Under the pieces are notes generated by a model. It ran no database searches. It had not been told where the DNA came from and saw nothing but the letters and a program-made list of their open reading frames with translations. From assembly GCA_029204225.1 (NCBI GenBank), contig CM055098.1, positions 46,848,287 to 46,912,286 of the forward strand: DNA of 64,000 nt, in the 5' to 3' direction. Position numbers and translations under genes: made by a program. Position 1 is the first letter of the stretch. Every line of letters starts with the position of its first letter. Of the stretch, positions 1 through 10,840 are shown in pieces. Source of the stretch: Diphasiastrum complanatum (Eukaryota; Streptophyta; Lycopodiopsida; Lycopodiales; Lycopodiaceae).

Positions 1-247
1 TGGGAGGTTCAAATAATACGTCTCATGGACAAAGAAATCACCAATCAGTGCTTGGATGATCCCCCCTATTTTATTTTTTGAAAAAAAAAATTTATACGAT
101 TTCATCTGTGTGTTAATTATTGCATGCTTGTTACCTAATTGAAAAGTCAGTTGTACTTGGAAGTATAGGGCTTTTGTGACCACTGTACCATAGTGGATAC
201 GGTCAACAAATCAAGATTCGACCGAGCGGAGCGGGACGTTGAGCAAA
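1..247. other. Left flank, no gene seen
   Basis: AT-rich sequence outside the first retroelement. It contains short A and T runs and nothing that I can read as a conserved protein. It ends at the ATCTC target-site copy of the element that starts at 253. Confidence 0.5.
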
Positions 248-252
248 ATCTC
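248..252. repeat. Target-site duplication ATCTC, left copy
   Basis: Five bases ATCTC directly outside the left LTR, identical to 10836-10840 outside the right LTR. A 5-bp duplication is normal for LTR element integration. Confidence 0.8.
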
Positions 253-1428
253 TGTTCAACAGATTCTTGCCAAAATCTGTGAACATGGTGTACTCCTACT
301 CTACTTCTTCTTTGTTACGTTCTCAATGGTTACCGCTTGGAACCTGGGTGTTTCTGCCCTATCCAGAAGCAATTCTTTTATAGTATGAAGTCCTCTTGTT
401 AGAATGGTTTACCAGACAGAAATGTTTCTCTGTTGCAACGTTATTCCCAGCTTGTCAGTGGGGATGAAACGGTCACGTTCACTCATTTACATGCATTACA
501 AGCCATTAACCAATCCTTCCTCAGCACAGATTAACGGTCTAGACAAAGAGCAAGTCTACAATTCTATCTACAAACTATCCTAAGAAATCAGGGAACAATA
601 CAATAACAAAATTAAGCTATACAACGAGAAACAAGAATAAAAAAAAACTAACTTCCTAACAGCATTCTAGCAACCCAAGAATCAAGAAACACCCATTTCT
701 TGATGCTTGGAATACCCAAGAACAATCAAGGCACAGGAATGTTAGTGAATATGCCAAGATCAGATCCACAATCTCAACCTATATAGTTTACCTGCATGCT
801 GAAATTACAAAAATCAAGAAACAAGAAAATTAATCCACATCTATATTCCACATTGCAATAAAGTAAGCAAGAAATCTAATTAATCCACATTCACAACAAG
901 AAATCAGAACATGTTCATAGGAATTTCACTCAAGAAGATAGCCATGAACAAGGAGCTTCTCAATTGCCAAGAACTCGTGGAGGATCTTCTTTATCAATCA
1001 AGAGAGATGACAATACAATAAAAGCTCCCTCACAAGAGAGGGGGGCCCTTAAACAAGCAAGAGGGCTGCCCATGTGGAGCCTAAGTGGTAATTCCACTAA
1101 TTTAAAAACCTACAAGTGAAATTAGCCCTTCCACTAGAGGTCACATCAAAAGGTGGCTCACTCTAAATTATCTAACGGGGTCTACACTTATTTACATTGC
1201 CTAAGAACATTACTAGCTCATACATGGTCGTTCCTTCTGTGGGATACACCATGTAGGCTCAACATAGAAAATAATTGTAATCCTAGCTTGTATTCCTCAG
1301 CTTCCATGCTCGGGCTCTCAACTTATTCTGCTCACCTCCTTCTAAGACCTCCTTGGTCATGGGGTGAGAGATACTCTGTGTCCTTCAACTTGGCTCGACA
1401 TCTGGGGATTCTCTGGAATTCGCTAACC
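253..1428 (-). repeat. 3' LTR (left copy) of the minus-strand gypsy element
   Basis: Direct repeat of 9821-10835. On the minus strand the LTR should start TGTTAGC; this copy reads GGTTAGC, a likely mutation of the terminal T. It ends in ...GAACA. It is about 160 bp longer than the right copy because it keeps a segment near 740-900 that the right copy lacks. Many substitutions and small indels separate the copies, so the insertion is not recent. ORFs inside it (for example near 1153-1476) are not conserved and are not called. Confidence 0.8.
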
Positions 1429-1442
1429 TTATCCCCCCCTAT
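1429..1442 (-). other. Polypurine tract of the gypsy element
   Basis: On the minus strand the bases entering the left LTR read AGGGGGGGATAA, a purine tract directly next to the LTR start. This is the expected plus-strand primer site of an LTR element and fixes the minus orientation. Confidence 0.7.
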
Positions 1443-2780
1443 CTGTTGCAGGATCCACTACAACACATGTCCCTAGTGATGTTGTTCCGCTTGGGCACTT
1501 GGAAAAGCATGGATCTTTGTTCACTTCCATAAACCAGGGTGCTTATTATCCGCAAATTGTTTTCGCAAAATTGGGGATCCTCTCATGGCTGCTACATTCC
1601 ATCCCTCTTGAGAACCTCTTGCGAGTTTTGCTCGTTCTGTTGTCGTGCAACCCGCTTCCTCGAACTCATTTTTCGTCCTAGGGCCTTGAAGACTTGGAAG
1701 CGTAACTCCATAGGATAACAGCCCTAGGTAACCCTGTATCTTTTCTATGAAGCCTATTTCTTGCCGTTCTTCTATCATAGTGACATACCAGCCATCATCT
1801 CATGGTCTTCCTCTGACTGGAGGGCTACATTGGGATTGATCCTTATTGGATCCAAGCCACGATACCAAGAACACTCTTGCTGCATTAGAAAGGCCATTGA
1901 TCAACAATATTCGGCGCCTTCTTGCATGCATAGATTGGCACTAGTCTTGTATTTGGGTCCGAAATTCAGCAATTGTAGCCTCGGGTTATCCAGGGAGATT
2001 TTGTTTGAAATTTCTGGAATCACCGGCCAGTTTACCAATTCAACCCATGGTTTTCTCTACAGGCCATGGATTTCTTTGTTTGAGTGGCATGTAGAAAAGA
2101 TCAATTTGTTTCCACGCCGGTGCCCTCAGATACTCTTGCAGCTGCCTGCTATCTTTTAGGACTTTGCTCCGCCATTCATTGTAGGAACTCGTCCCGTCGG
2201 GCTTTGTACATGTCAGCTGGACCTTTAGATGGGCCCAATAATTTGCTAGGAGGTGGCGGAGAGAAGGATGGTGAAGAAACAGAGTAAGTGAGAATAAATA
2301 TTTCAGAAAAATTTAAAGCAGAATAAGAAGAGAGGTTAAAAGTTTGAGGGAGAAGGGACAAAACTCCGAAAACAACTTCGGCTCTCTGGCTACTCGAACC
2401 TGAGATTTCATCTGATGGCCGAGTTTGCCCACCCTTATTGCCAGTTCTATCATCTCCATCATCATCCTATGGTTTCTTTGTAGAAACACCTGCTTGGGCC
2501 TTGCACATCGTGTCCAATAATTGGTTCACCTTGTCCAAGACTTGCTGTAGGACCTTTTTTGTTTCTTCAAGATATTCTGGAACTAAAGGATGATCTTTTT
2601 CTGCCTGGCCATGACATCCTCAAAATTTTTCTTCTCGGCTTCTCGTTCCTGGATTAGCAGCACATATTTTTCCATCTATATGACTGTGGCCTATGGAGCC
2701 TAGAACTGTATGTCCTCGGGCTTAACTAGAGGGGCACCAACTGTCATTGCACCCGATGATCCATCTCGTGCTTGGTCGAT
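1443..2780 (-). other. 3' untranslated part of the gypsy element, no clear gene
   Basis: Internal sequence between the polypurine tract and the last recognisable downstream ORF. It carries several short open frames on both strands without motifs that I recognise. I see no LTR-type promoter, tRNA or conserved protein here. Confidence 0.4.
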
Positions 2781-3194
2781 CTAGGCCATCTGGTGCTTCA
2801 GTTGTTGCTGGACCTCTTCTAATGTGATCTTCTGCCCGGCCATCACGGATCTTATTTCATCTGTCTTTTTTTCTTTTTCTTTGGCCAGCTCCTGCTGTTG
2901 TGCGATCTCTTGGCCCTGGTACTGGACCTTATTCTCGAGCACTTGGTGTTGGCTTATCAACCAATGCATGTAGTAGCTTGCTTCGGATAGGTTGATCATC
3001 GAGCGCTTAGCTGCTTCAGAGAGCTTCTCAGGGTTAGTGATGGTTGGGTACTGATCAGGGGTGTGGGATGGTGAAGCTAATCCAAAAAATAAACATTGTG
3101 GAGGAAATGAAGGTGGAAGTGGAGGTAGTGGAAAAACAATGTTAGTAGAAATGGTGGTGGTTGTGGTGGTGGTGGTGGTTAGTGGAGGGGTCAC
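2781..3194 (-). pseudogene. Unrecognised downstream ORF of the gypsy element (coiled-coil-like)
   Basis: A 137-codon frame on the minus strand, 3' of integrase within the same element. The N-terminal part has a run of nine Thr followed by Pro-rich sequence. The C-terminal half is charged and Gln/Lys/Glu-rich and looks able to form a coiled coil (roughly residues 75-137). I do not recognise the family. It may be the tail of the same extra coding region as 3666-4531, separated from it by stops. Some long Ty3/gypsy elements carry extra ORFs after integrase, so an element-encoded protein is the simplest reading. Confidence 0.4.
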
Positions 3195-3665
3195 TGATCC
3201 GCTTTTTCAGGTTCATCATCGCTAATCTCCATTAGGTCCGCAGCATCAAAATATTGTGATGTATCCAAAGTATGGACTTGCTGGGCCTATGGTTGTTGGG
3301 CCGCTCCCGTGTCTTGGGGAATGAGACTCCCCACTCCTCCTCCTCCCCTCAAAGAATGTGTCATCAGTGAGTGTGGCGGCGTTGGCATCGTAATCAACAA
3401 TGGTGGGGTTGTTGCTTGGTCTAGTGGCACTAGTTGGGTTGTTGTGCCCGTATCTGCTGCTGCAGAAGATGTAGCTACTCCATCACCCCCGTCAATGATG
3501 TGTGAGGGTGATGTGTTGTGGAGAGGCTATGTGTGAGGTGGAGCTCTCATCATCAGAATTTGAGTCCTCAGATTCTGTGCTGTCAGGTGATTTTCTCTTT
3601 GCTTGAAGCTTTCTTCTTATTCGTTGTTGTCGTGTGTCAGACAATTGGGCCTTAGATATGTCGAC

Positions 3666-4531
3666 CTACTGAGCTGCTGAGGATCCCTCTACTGCTGGAG
3701 CTGGTTGAGGGCTGGGTTGCTTCTGTACCAGTGTGATGATATTGGTGTTTGGCCGTTTGGGTGGTTGTGTTGTTGGTGATGTAGTCCATGAGTGGGAACG
3801 CTTGGATTTCTTGGACTCAATAGGAATGTCCCAAGCTTGGTCGGCAACTTGCAGGTGTCGTTGAAGGATGAGCTCATTGTGCACCTGATGGTACCCCAGG
3901 ACTGTTGTCGGCTGCTTGTTTTTAACATAGTCATGAAGATAGTTCGAAGCAAACTGTGCCCAATCATAAAGGTTTTGAACATGTTGTCGAGAATCTGCCA
4001 TTATGTGGAATAAGGACATAGGGACCCACAACACCTTCGTTAATGGACGTTGTGTGTACTTAGTGAAGTATGCACACGCAGCCGCTAGGTGTAGATCATT
4101 AATCGCTTCGAGGCGGTACCCATCTTATTCTTCCACTTTTTAGCTGATGGATCAATATATTTGAAATAGGTTGTTTGCTCAATCTTGTGGAGCATCCTGG
4201 TAACAGCATTTGGTCCACGAGGAAACCCGAAGGGATGCAAGTCTGCCATCGCAAAAGACATATTATAAACATAGTTTGGAGTATGCCATGTGTAGCAAGT
4301 ATGGACTTTGATATCTAGCCAGGACAAAATTTGAAACTCAATCGCCTTGAAAAAGAGTTGTGCTTGTTGATACCAGGTCTGCATCTCGACAATATCCAGG
4401 TTGCACATCTGGATGTCGATCTCATTTGCATCCGGATCATCGAAACTGGAACTGTGGTTGGAAGACATGGTGAAAAACTGGAAAAGACGATGTCTTGAAA
4501 AAAAAAATGCGTCGATTGAGATTTGAGACAT
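3666..4531 (-). pseudogene. Unrecognised extra ORF(s) downstream of integrase
   Basis: Two open minus-strand stretches, 4085-4531 (148 codons) and 3666-4034 (122 codons), lie close together with one short break and probably derive from one gene. The first has Trp/Tyr-rich text such as WYQQAQLFFKAIEFQIL and WLDIKVHTCYTW. The second has HIMADSRQHVQNLYDWAQF and then a Ser/Pro/Lys-rich tail. The position after integrase inside an LTR element resembles the extra 3' ORFs known in Athila and Tat-like elements. There is no membrane segment or signal peptide that would support an envelope-like role. I do not assign a function. Confidence 0.45.
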
Positions 4532-5310
4532 GAATAAGGGTGGCTTCGGCTTGGTCGAGATGTGATGGGGTGTGTCTCGGTCGAGATTGGATGGAAGGTC
4601 GTAAGTCGAGATGGGACTAGATGGCTTTGGTCAAGAAGTGACTGGATGGCTAGAAGGCAGGTGAAGGCGTCGGTTGAGATGGAAGTGAAAAATGTGTGCA
4701 AAGCAAAGGATGTTCTTGTAAGAAAGGAAGGTGATGGAATGAGGTTGGGGAAGCAAACATATAAGGTATAATGTCCAAAAGAAGAAGATGTTTAGATGTC
4801 GGTCAGGGACGGAGATGTTGGGAGGATGGGTAATTGTGAAAATGGAGTTGTGGAGGTGGTGAAGGAACTGAAAAAAAAATGGAGTGTTTAATGTTGACGA
4901 TGTTGTTCTCAATAGTATAACGGGAGTGTGGTGTATGCTCGCGTGACACTACCCCTCAGGTGTGCGAAAAGTTTCAAGCTGATGTGTCGTCTGCAGGCGA
5001 TGTTAGGTTTTGAAGGATTGGTGATGGCGCTCTAAATGGTGATCAAACCACGATGGTGGATACTCGGTGGAGGTGAAGTATAGCCAAGAACATATGCATG
5101 TAACATAAGAGCACCATACTCGAGCACGAAAACAAGAAGATCACCAACAGATAGTTGCAAGAACTCCAAAATTTGCACTGCACTGAGGTGTGAATGGCGT
5201 CATTGTCAAGGTATTTACTGTCACCGTCTTCTTGCTGCGGTCCAGATTTGATGTGATGGCTCTTGAAGTACATTTCAAAAAAAATCGGCAGTAGAGATCT
5301 TGACCAGTGG

Positions 5311-5717
5311 CTCCGGTCGAGATCTGACGGAATGCGCTCGGTTGAGATTTGAAGGGATGCGCTCGGTTGACATCTGAATGGAATGCTCCGGTTGAGATCT
5401 GACTGGGTGACTTCAGTCGAGAAGTGACTAGATGGCTTCGGTTGAGATCGGACAGAAGTGCTTTGGTTGAGATCGGAGTGAAGTGCTCCGGTTGAGATCG
5501 GACAGAAGTGCTCCGGTTGATATCTAAATGGAGTGCTCCAGTTGAGATCTGAAGGGATGCGCTCGATCGATATCTGAGTGGAAACCCGCCGGTTGAGATC
5601 TCAGTGGAAACCCACCGGTTGAGATCTGAGTGGAAACCTTCGGTTGAGATCTGAGTGAAAACCCATCGGTTGAGATCTGAGTGGAAACCCGTCGGTTGAG
5701 ATCTGACATAAGTCCTT
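5311..5717. repeat. Minisatellite, 25-26 bp unit, about 16 copies
   Basis: Tandem array with a core close to CGGTTGAGATCTGA followed by a variable 10-12 bp tail. Early units end in GAATGCGCTC or AGAAGTGCTC and later units in GTGGAAACCC, so sub-families are arranged in blocks. The period is not a multiple of three, which makes a coding role unlikely although open frames cross it. The same core forms a second array at 9105-9532. Scattered core copies also occur near 4545-4690. Confidence 0.8.
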
Positions 5718-5784
5718 TATGGAGGAAAGGAGCTGTGTGATGCAATTGAAGAACTCCAGGAGGAAAAATATGACTGTGGCTCAA

Positions 5785-6347
5785 ATTAGAAGTTCTTATT
5801 GGAAAGAAGTATCTCAGTGATTGGATGTATGCTTAATTGAGAATATTGAGATATCATGTAGACAGAAATGAGATGGGCCTAAAGTGTGACAAATCTTGTC
5901 CTTATGGAGTCTGGCATTTGTTGACTTATAACACGTATGGTAAATGGAAATCTACAGAAAAAATGAAAATGCACGTAAATAAATAAATGCAGACATGAAT
6001 TATAAAATTAGAAAAAAGGATACTAAAAAGAGGGATGCAAAAAGACGATAACGAAACTGGAAAAAATGTAAAATATATGTCACGGAATAAAGTTAAATGG
6101 GATCAACAAAAAATAACTCTTTGTAATACCGTCATAGACGACCACTGTTGACGACAGTGTCTAGGAGTACGTCGTCGAGTGTTTGCAGTTGGACTGCACC
6201 ATTAGGAAAGATTTTATTGATAACATAAGGTCCTTTACTCCGGAATTTCAATTTTTCGGGGTGCTTCTTAGATGTATAAAGAAGTACCTAGTCACCTAAG
6301 TGTAAATCCTTGTTGCGTAAGTGACAGTCATGCCAGGCCTTTTGGCG
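5785..6347 (-). other. Spacer between integrase and the minisatellite
   Basis: A-rich internal sequence of the gypsy element. The part next to integrase (6120-6347) still reads weakly, with stops, like the integrase C-terminal region. I see no independent gene. Confidence 0.4.
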
Positions 6348-7430
6348 TCATTTGTTAACCAGTTGTGCGTGGTAAGATATGAGTCTTGTCTTGCATAATT
6401 GGGCTAACGTAAATAGTCTGATCTTGACTTCTTGTTCAATTGTAGCTTTCTCACAGAGATCTGTAGAAAATGCTTCCATGACTCTTAGAGAAGGTACTAA
6501 GAATTCTACAGGCATTACCGCCTCTTGACCATACACTAGATGGAATGGGGTAACCCACCCAGTGGCTTTCTTCGGGGTGGTGCGGTAAGCCCAGATAGCT
6601 GAGAAGAGTTTTGTTTCCAAATCAAAGCGACTGGTTTCAACTATCTTTGTCAATATCTTACATATCGTCTTGTTAGTTGATTAGGCCTTGCCATTACATC
6701 TAGGATAGTATGGTGTACTCTTTTGGTGAACTACAAGGTAATGGCGTAGCAAATTATCAATGACAACATTTAAAAAGTGCATGTCGCGATCACTAACTAG
6801 CTCAATAGGACAGCCAAAACATGTAATAATGTTTTCATAAAGAAAACATGCTACAGTCTTTGCATTGGCGTCCTTTGTTCCCGAGCCTCAACCCATTTAG
6901 TGGCGTAATTTGTGGCTATTAGGATATAACGGGCTTGGGTGTGTTTCACTACTAGGCTGATTGGTCCAACAAAGTCAATTTCCCATTTATAGAACGCTTC
7001 GCCTTCTATAATGGGAGTCAAAGGTGTGAAGTCTGCTTTCATATTTTTTTTGGCTCGCTGACAGACATCACATATTTTAATGATAACAAATGTGTCTTTA
7101 AATAATGATGGCCACCACAAGCCTGCTCGAAGGATAATCTTAGCTGTCGCTTCAACAGAAAAGTGACCACCGCCAATGCCCTCATGAGCCTGAGACATGA
7201 TAGGTCGTATCTTAGATTCATAAGTGCATCGTCGGATAATACCGTCAACGTCCCTTTTGTAAAGTTGTCCTGTTATTAGTTGAAAGGGCGCTACTTTAAG
7301 TAAAAATTTTCGTTTTGCAACCATATTCATGCCTTCTTTGAGACTGCCTGTTGTTAGGAACTGAGTGATCTCCTCAGCCCATAAGGGTGTAGCATCAATC
7401 TGAAAAAGACATGCATCATGAAGATCATCG
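6348..7430 (-). pseudogene. Gypsy integrase, broken (catalytic Glu codon is a stop)
   Basis: Integrase of the minus-strand element. The zinc-binding HHCC module is visible (AHEGIGGGHF, then CDVCQRAKK). The core begins with WEIDFVGP, holding the first catalytic Asp, and the second Asp is in the SDRD word near 6790. The third catalytic residue should be the Glu in a NGKAE-type motif; here the codon at 6681-6683 is TAA on the minus strand. The frame is also interrupted between 6653 and 6851. The C-terminal part (AIWAYRTTPKKATGWVTPF, then LVYGQEAVMPVE) is well preserved. Integrase joins element cDNA to host DNA; this copy cannot. Confidence 0.85.
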
Positions 7431-7929
7431 TTGATTGGTGCAGTTGCTTTTTCAACATTAGGGAGCCGAAAAAGGTGATCCGCCATGAAATGTTGGGTTC
7501 CTTTTTGAACGACTACGCGAAAATTAAATTCCTCTAATATCAACAGCCATCGAGCTATACGTCCCGTTTTACAGGATTTATTAACAATATATAACAAGGC
7601 TTGATGGTCGGTGTAGAAGGCAAAGGTCTGGCCTAGTAAATAATGTCTTAGTTGTTGAACAGTGTAGACCATTGCCAATGCTTCTCGCTCGGTTGTGGTA
7701 TAGTTTACTTCAGTAGGCACCAGTTGCCTGCTCAAGAAACGTATTGGAAAATCTTTGTCGTACTCGCTGATTGTGCAAGAAGACCTCCAATGGCATACTT
7801 ACTGGCGTCAGTATGCACATGGAACTCTTTTGTGTAGTCTGGCGAATGGAGTATGGGTGCCATGGTAAGGGCTATTTTTAATTCCTCAAAGGCTTTAATG
7901 CGTTCTTCGGTCCATCGAGGATCTACCAC
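7431..7929 (-). pseudogene. Gypsy RNase H domain, frameshifted
   Basis: Continues the RT on the minus strand. FHVHTDASKYAIGGLLAQ holds the first catalytic Asp. A frameshift near 7735 moves the reading into the frame with NYTTTEREALAMVYTVQQLR and FYTDHQALLYI, which are the usual gypsy RNase H words. The end reads FMADHLFRLPN (normally ADALSR or ADHLSR), so the domain is complete but split over two frames. It removes the RNA template during element reverse transcription. Confidence 0.85.
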
Positions 7930-8021
7930 AACTAAATAAATGAGTCATGCCTTCCTGGCATAATCGATTATAAAGATGTGATAATAATTAGTGTGACCGA
8001 GGAAGATGTAAACTTCCTTCA

Positions 8022-8334
8022 CTATTGTAGGTGTACCTTGATCTTTGAAGGATCGGTAGAGATACCATCCTTTGAAATGATATGTCCGAGGACTACCCCA
8101 TGGGTGACCCAGATTTGACACTTGTCAGGGTTGAGTAAAATTCCAAACCTACGGCAGCGAATGAAGATTTTTTCTAAAGCCTCGAGGTGCTTGTCAACTG
8201 AAGAATGTACACCCAAATCATCGAGATAAATCTCGACGATTCGGTGTAATAGGTCTTGGAAGGCCAGTTGCATGACCCTCTGAAACATTGAAGGGGCGTT
8301 GCATAAGCCAAAAGGCATGCTCATCTTTTGTCAT
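8022..8334 (-). pseudogene. Gypsy reverse transcriptase, C-terminal half
   Basis: Palm and thumb part of a Ty3/gypsy RT on the minus strand. MPFGLCNAPSMFQ is followed by the catalytic box IYLDDLGVHS and by the C-terminal words LNPDKCQIW and LGHIISKDGIS. The fingers part of RT is missing because the sequence runs directly into a gag-like segment at 8335-8640. The lesion is a deletion that also removed protease. The frame towards RNase H is broken between 7929 and 8022. Confidence 0.88.
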
Positions 8335-8640
8335 TTTGATGTTACTCAGCTTGACAAAAGGACTTTCGATCAAACGAAATGGCTTAAAACATTTGATGAA
8401 GGCTTCCGTCAAGAGTGACCAATCTCGTTTATCATCACGATCAAGGTTAAAAAACCATTCTCATGCTCGATCGATCATGGTCATCGAGAAGAGCTGAACC
8501 ATGGCTTCTGGTGATGTCTCGCCATAGATATCACATGCGTTCTCAAAGACTTGAAAAAATATTTGAGGGTCAGTATTGTCGTCGTACTTAGGTGAATCTA
8601 ACTTGGGAGTATGTTTTTTAGTATTCGGAATATTATTTGC
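8335..8640 (-). pseudogene. Gag-like fragment fused to RT by deletion
   Basis: The minus-strand frame reads PKLDSPKYDDNTDPQIFF, then MVQLFSMTMIDRA, a stop, EWFFNLDRDD and LLTEAFIKCF. This is the typical plant gypsy gag pattern (target site or region, damaged segment, F at the end). One in-frame stop replaces an expected residue before EWFF. Shortly after FIKCF the text changes to RT-like TKDEH and PFGL words, with protease and N-terminal RT absent. Gag would form the particle shell. Confidence 0.7.
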
Positions 8641-9104
8641 AAAAGCTCCATTTAAGTGAGCTCTGCAGCATGAAAGTGTGGTCGATCGTATGGAACTTCA
8701 TTTCGCATGGGTTCCCATCTATCAAATGGGTTGGTTGATAGCTCATGGATTTGGGACTTCATCCTAGAATATCTATTGAATCGAGCTTGTTCGGTAGATG
8801 GAGAGACCATCTCTGGTGGATAGTCTTATGTGGAATTCGGATCGTAAGGATGATCCATAACAAATCTAGAGTACCTTAGGATTGGGTAAGTAGGCCTCTT
8901 GGACTCTTTGGTAACTTGGCTGTTTTTTTTTTTTTTTGTTGCCAAAGATATTAGTCAGAGACGAATAATGTGGTGGTGTCCAAATGGCACAGTTTTTATT
9001 TTGGTGTAAGGGTTTTGCAATAAACTGGGAAAGAATTGTGGTAATTGGCAAACACTGAGATCTAGTCACATAATAAAGTTGACTTTGTTTTGAAGTTGAC
9101 TTGG
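8641..9104 (-). other. 5' internal region of the gypsy element
   Basis: Upstream of the gag fragment on the minus strand, probably the damaged start of gag and leader. It contains a T15-type run near 8923-8938. No conserved protein word seen. Confidence 0.4.
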
Positions 9105-9532
9105 TTTAGACTATAAGTTAAGCTCTCGGTTGAGAGTTGATAGAAAATCCTCGGTTGAGAGTTGATAGAAAGCTCCGGTCAATATTTGAGTGAATGGCTT
9201 CGGTCGAGATCAGATAGAATGCTTCGGTTGAGATCTAACAGAATGCGTTCGGTCGAGATTGGGACAGAAGGTTTCGATTGAGATTTAACCGAATGCCCTT
9301 GGTAGAGACCTGATAAAAAGCTTCCGATCGAGATCTGATAGAAAGCCTCCGGTCGAGATGGGACAGAAGGTCATCGGTCGAGATTTGACAGGATGCTTCA
9401 GTCGAGATGTAACTGAACGCCTCCGGTTGAAATGAGACAGAAGGTCTTCAGTTGAGATTTGACAGGATGCTTCGGCCAAGATGTAACTGAAAGCCTCCGG
9501 TTGAGATGGGACAGAAGGTCTTTGGGTTTAAC
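9105..9532. repeat. Minisatellite, 24-26 bp unit, about 17 copies
   Basis: Same core as the array at 5311-5717 (CGGTCGAGAT or CGGTTGAGAT), with tails such as GACAGAAGGTCTT, AACTGAAAGCCTC and GACAGGATGCTTC. A higher-order pattern of about 75 bp (three units) repeats two to three times between 9340 and 9530. It sits between the 5' LTR and gag. Weaker copies continue to about 9740. Confidence 0.8.
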
Positions 9533-9820
9533 TCAGGACTTGGGGCAAGATATTTCTAGTAGGGATTCGGTCGAGAGTTGGGGTGTGGTTTCAATAGGTA
9601 AATTAAACAAGGCTCGGTCTGGTCCAGACGAGAGTCGTGGAGCTTGACTAGGTAAGGAGCGTGAAGCCTCGGTCGAAAAAGAAGTTGTACGTCGGTCGAG
9701 ACCAAAGTGACGAGCTCTGAAAGGATGCGTTTGGGAGACTTCAGAGCGATGGTTTGGCAGCATAGATCGAAAAGGTGTGATGTTGATAAGTGTCTGTGTA
9801 GCTGTGGAAATGGCATGAAA

Positions 9821-10835
9821 TGTTCATAGATTCCAGCCAGAATCTGTGAACACGGTTTCTCTACTCTTCTTCTTCTTTGTTACGTCTCAAGTGGTTACAA
9901 CTTTGGAAATCGGGTGTTTCTGCCCGTTTTCAAAAGCCAGTTCTTTACAGTTAAGTCCTCATGTTTAGAACGGTTTCCAGACAGAAATGTTTCTCAGTTT
10001 GCAACGTGTATTCCCAGCCTGTTAGTGAGATGAGACGGTTACGTTCACTCAGTTACATGCATTTACAAGCCATGTAACCAATCCTTGCTCAAGTATAGAT
10101 TAACGTTCTGGGACAAAGAGCAAGTCTACAAATCTATCTACCAAACTATCCTAAGAAATCAGGGAACAATAATAACAAAATTAAGCTACACAATGAGAAA
10201 CAAGAATAAAAAAGCTAACTTCCTAACAACATTCTAGCAACCCAAGAATCAAGAAACACCCATTTCTTGATGTTTGGAATACCCAAGAACAATCAAGGAC
10301 ATGATTGTTAGTGAATATGCAAGAAATCAAAACATGTTCATAGAAATTTCACTCAAGAAGATAGCCATGAACAAGAAGTTTCTCAATTGCCAAGAACTCG
10401 TGGAGGATCTTCTTTATTCAATCAAGAGAGATGACAATACAATTAAGGTTCTCTCACAAGAGAGGGGGGCCCTTAAATAAACAAGAGAGCTGCCCATGTG
10501 GAGCCTAATTTGTAATTCCACTAATTTAGAAATTACAAGTGAAAATAGCCCTTCCACTAGAGGTCACCATCAAAAGGTGGCTCACTCTAGATTATTTAAG
10601 GGGGTCCACACTTATTTACATTGCCTAGGAACATTACTAGCTCCTACATGGTCATTCCTTCTCTGGGATACACCATGTAGGCTCACATAGAAAATAATTG
10701 TAATCCTAGCTAGTAATCCTCGGCTCTCAGCTTCTTCTGCTCACCTCCTTCTGAGACCTCCTCGGTCATGGGTGAGATATAATCTGTGTCTTCAGCTTGG
10801 CTCGGCATCTGGGGATTCTCTAGAATCCGCTAACA
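9821..10835 (-). repeat. 5' LTR (right copy) of the minus-strand gypsy element
   Basis: Direct repeat of 253-1428. On the minus strand it starts TGTTAGCGG and ends ...TATGAACA, so it has the TG...CA ends of an LTR. The target-site copy ATCTC follows at 10836-10840. The bases after its 3' end (minus strand) read TTTCATGCC, which is not a standard primer-binding site. Confidence 0.85.
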
Positions 10836-10840
10836 ATCTC
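10836..10840. repeat. Target-site duplication ATCTC, right copy
   Basis: Identical to 248-252 at the other outer edge of the element. Confidence 0.8.

Larger units (their letters stand above)
253..10835 (-). mobile_element. Ty3/gypsy LTR retrotransposon, minus strand, degenerate
   Basis: Full-length but dead LTR element. Long direct repeats lie at 253-1428 and 9821-10835, and the outer edges are flanked by the same 5-bp word ATCTC (248-252 and 10836-10840), a perfect target-site duplication. On the minus strand a purine tract abuts the inner edge of the left LTR, which fixes the orientation. Minus-strand order is gag fragment, reverse transcriptase, RNase H, integrase, which is the Ty3/gypsy order, followed by extra ORFs. 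No usual primer-binding site (TGG start) was visible next to the right LTR. Frameshifts, a gag-RT deletion and a stop at the integrase catalytic Glu make it non-autonomous. The RT words MPFGLCNAPS and YLDDLGVHS place it in Ty3/gypsy; I cannot name the lineage. Confidence 0.85.

Noticed and set aside
2781-4531. Envelope gene of an errantivirus-like element
   Set aside because: No signal peptide, membrane anchor or Cys pattern is visible; position alone is not enough.
5311-5717. Regularly repeated 25-bp units resembling a CRISPR array
   Set aside because: Units are diverged, directly adjacent without unique spacers, lie inside an LTR retroelement of a plant genome, and no cas genes are present.
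9821-9830. Primer-binding site of the first gypsy element
   Set aside because: The bases after the LTR on the minus strand (TTTCATGCC) do not start with TGG and match no tRNA end that I know.
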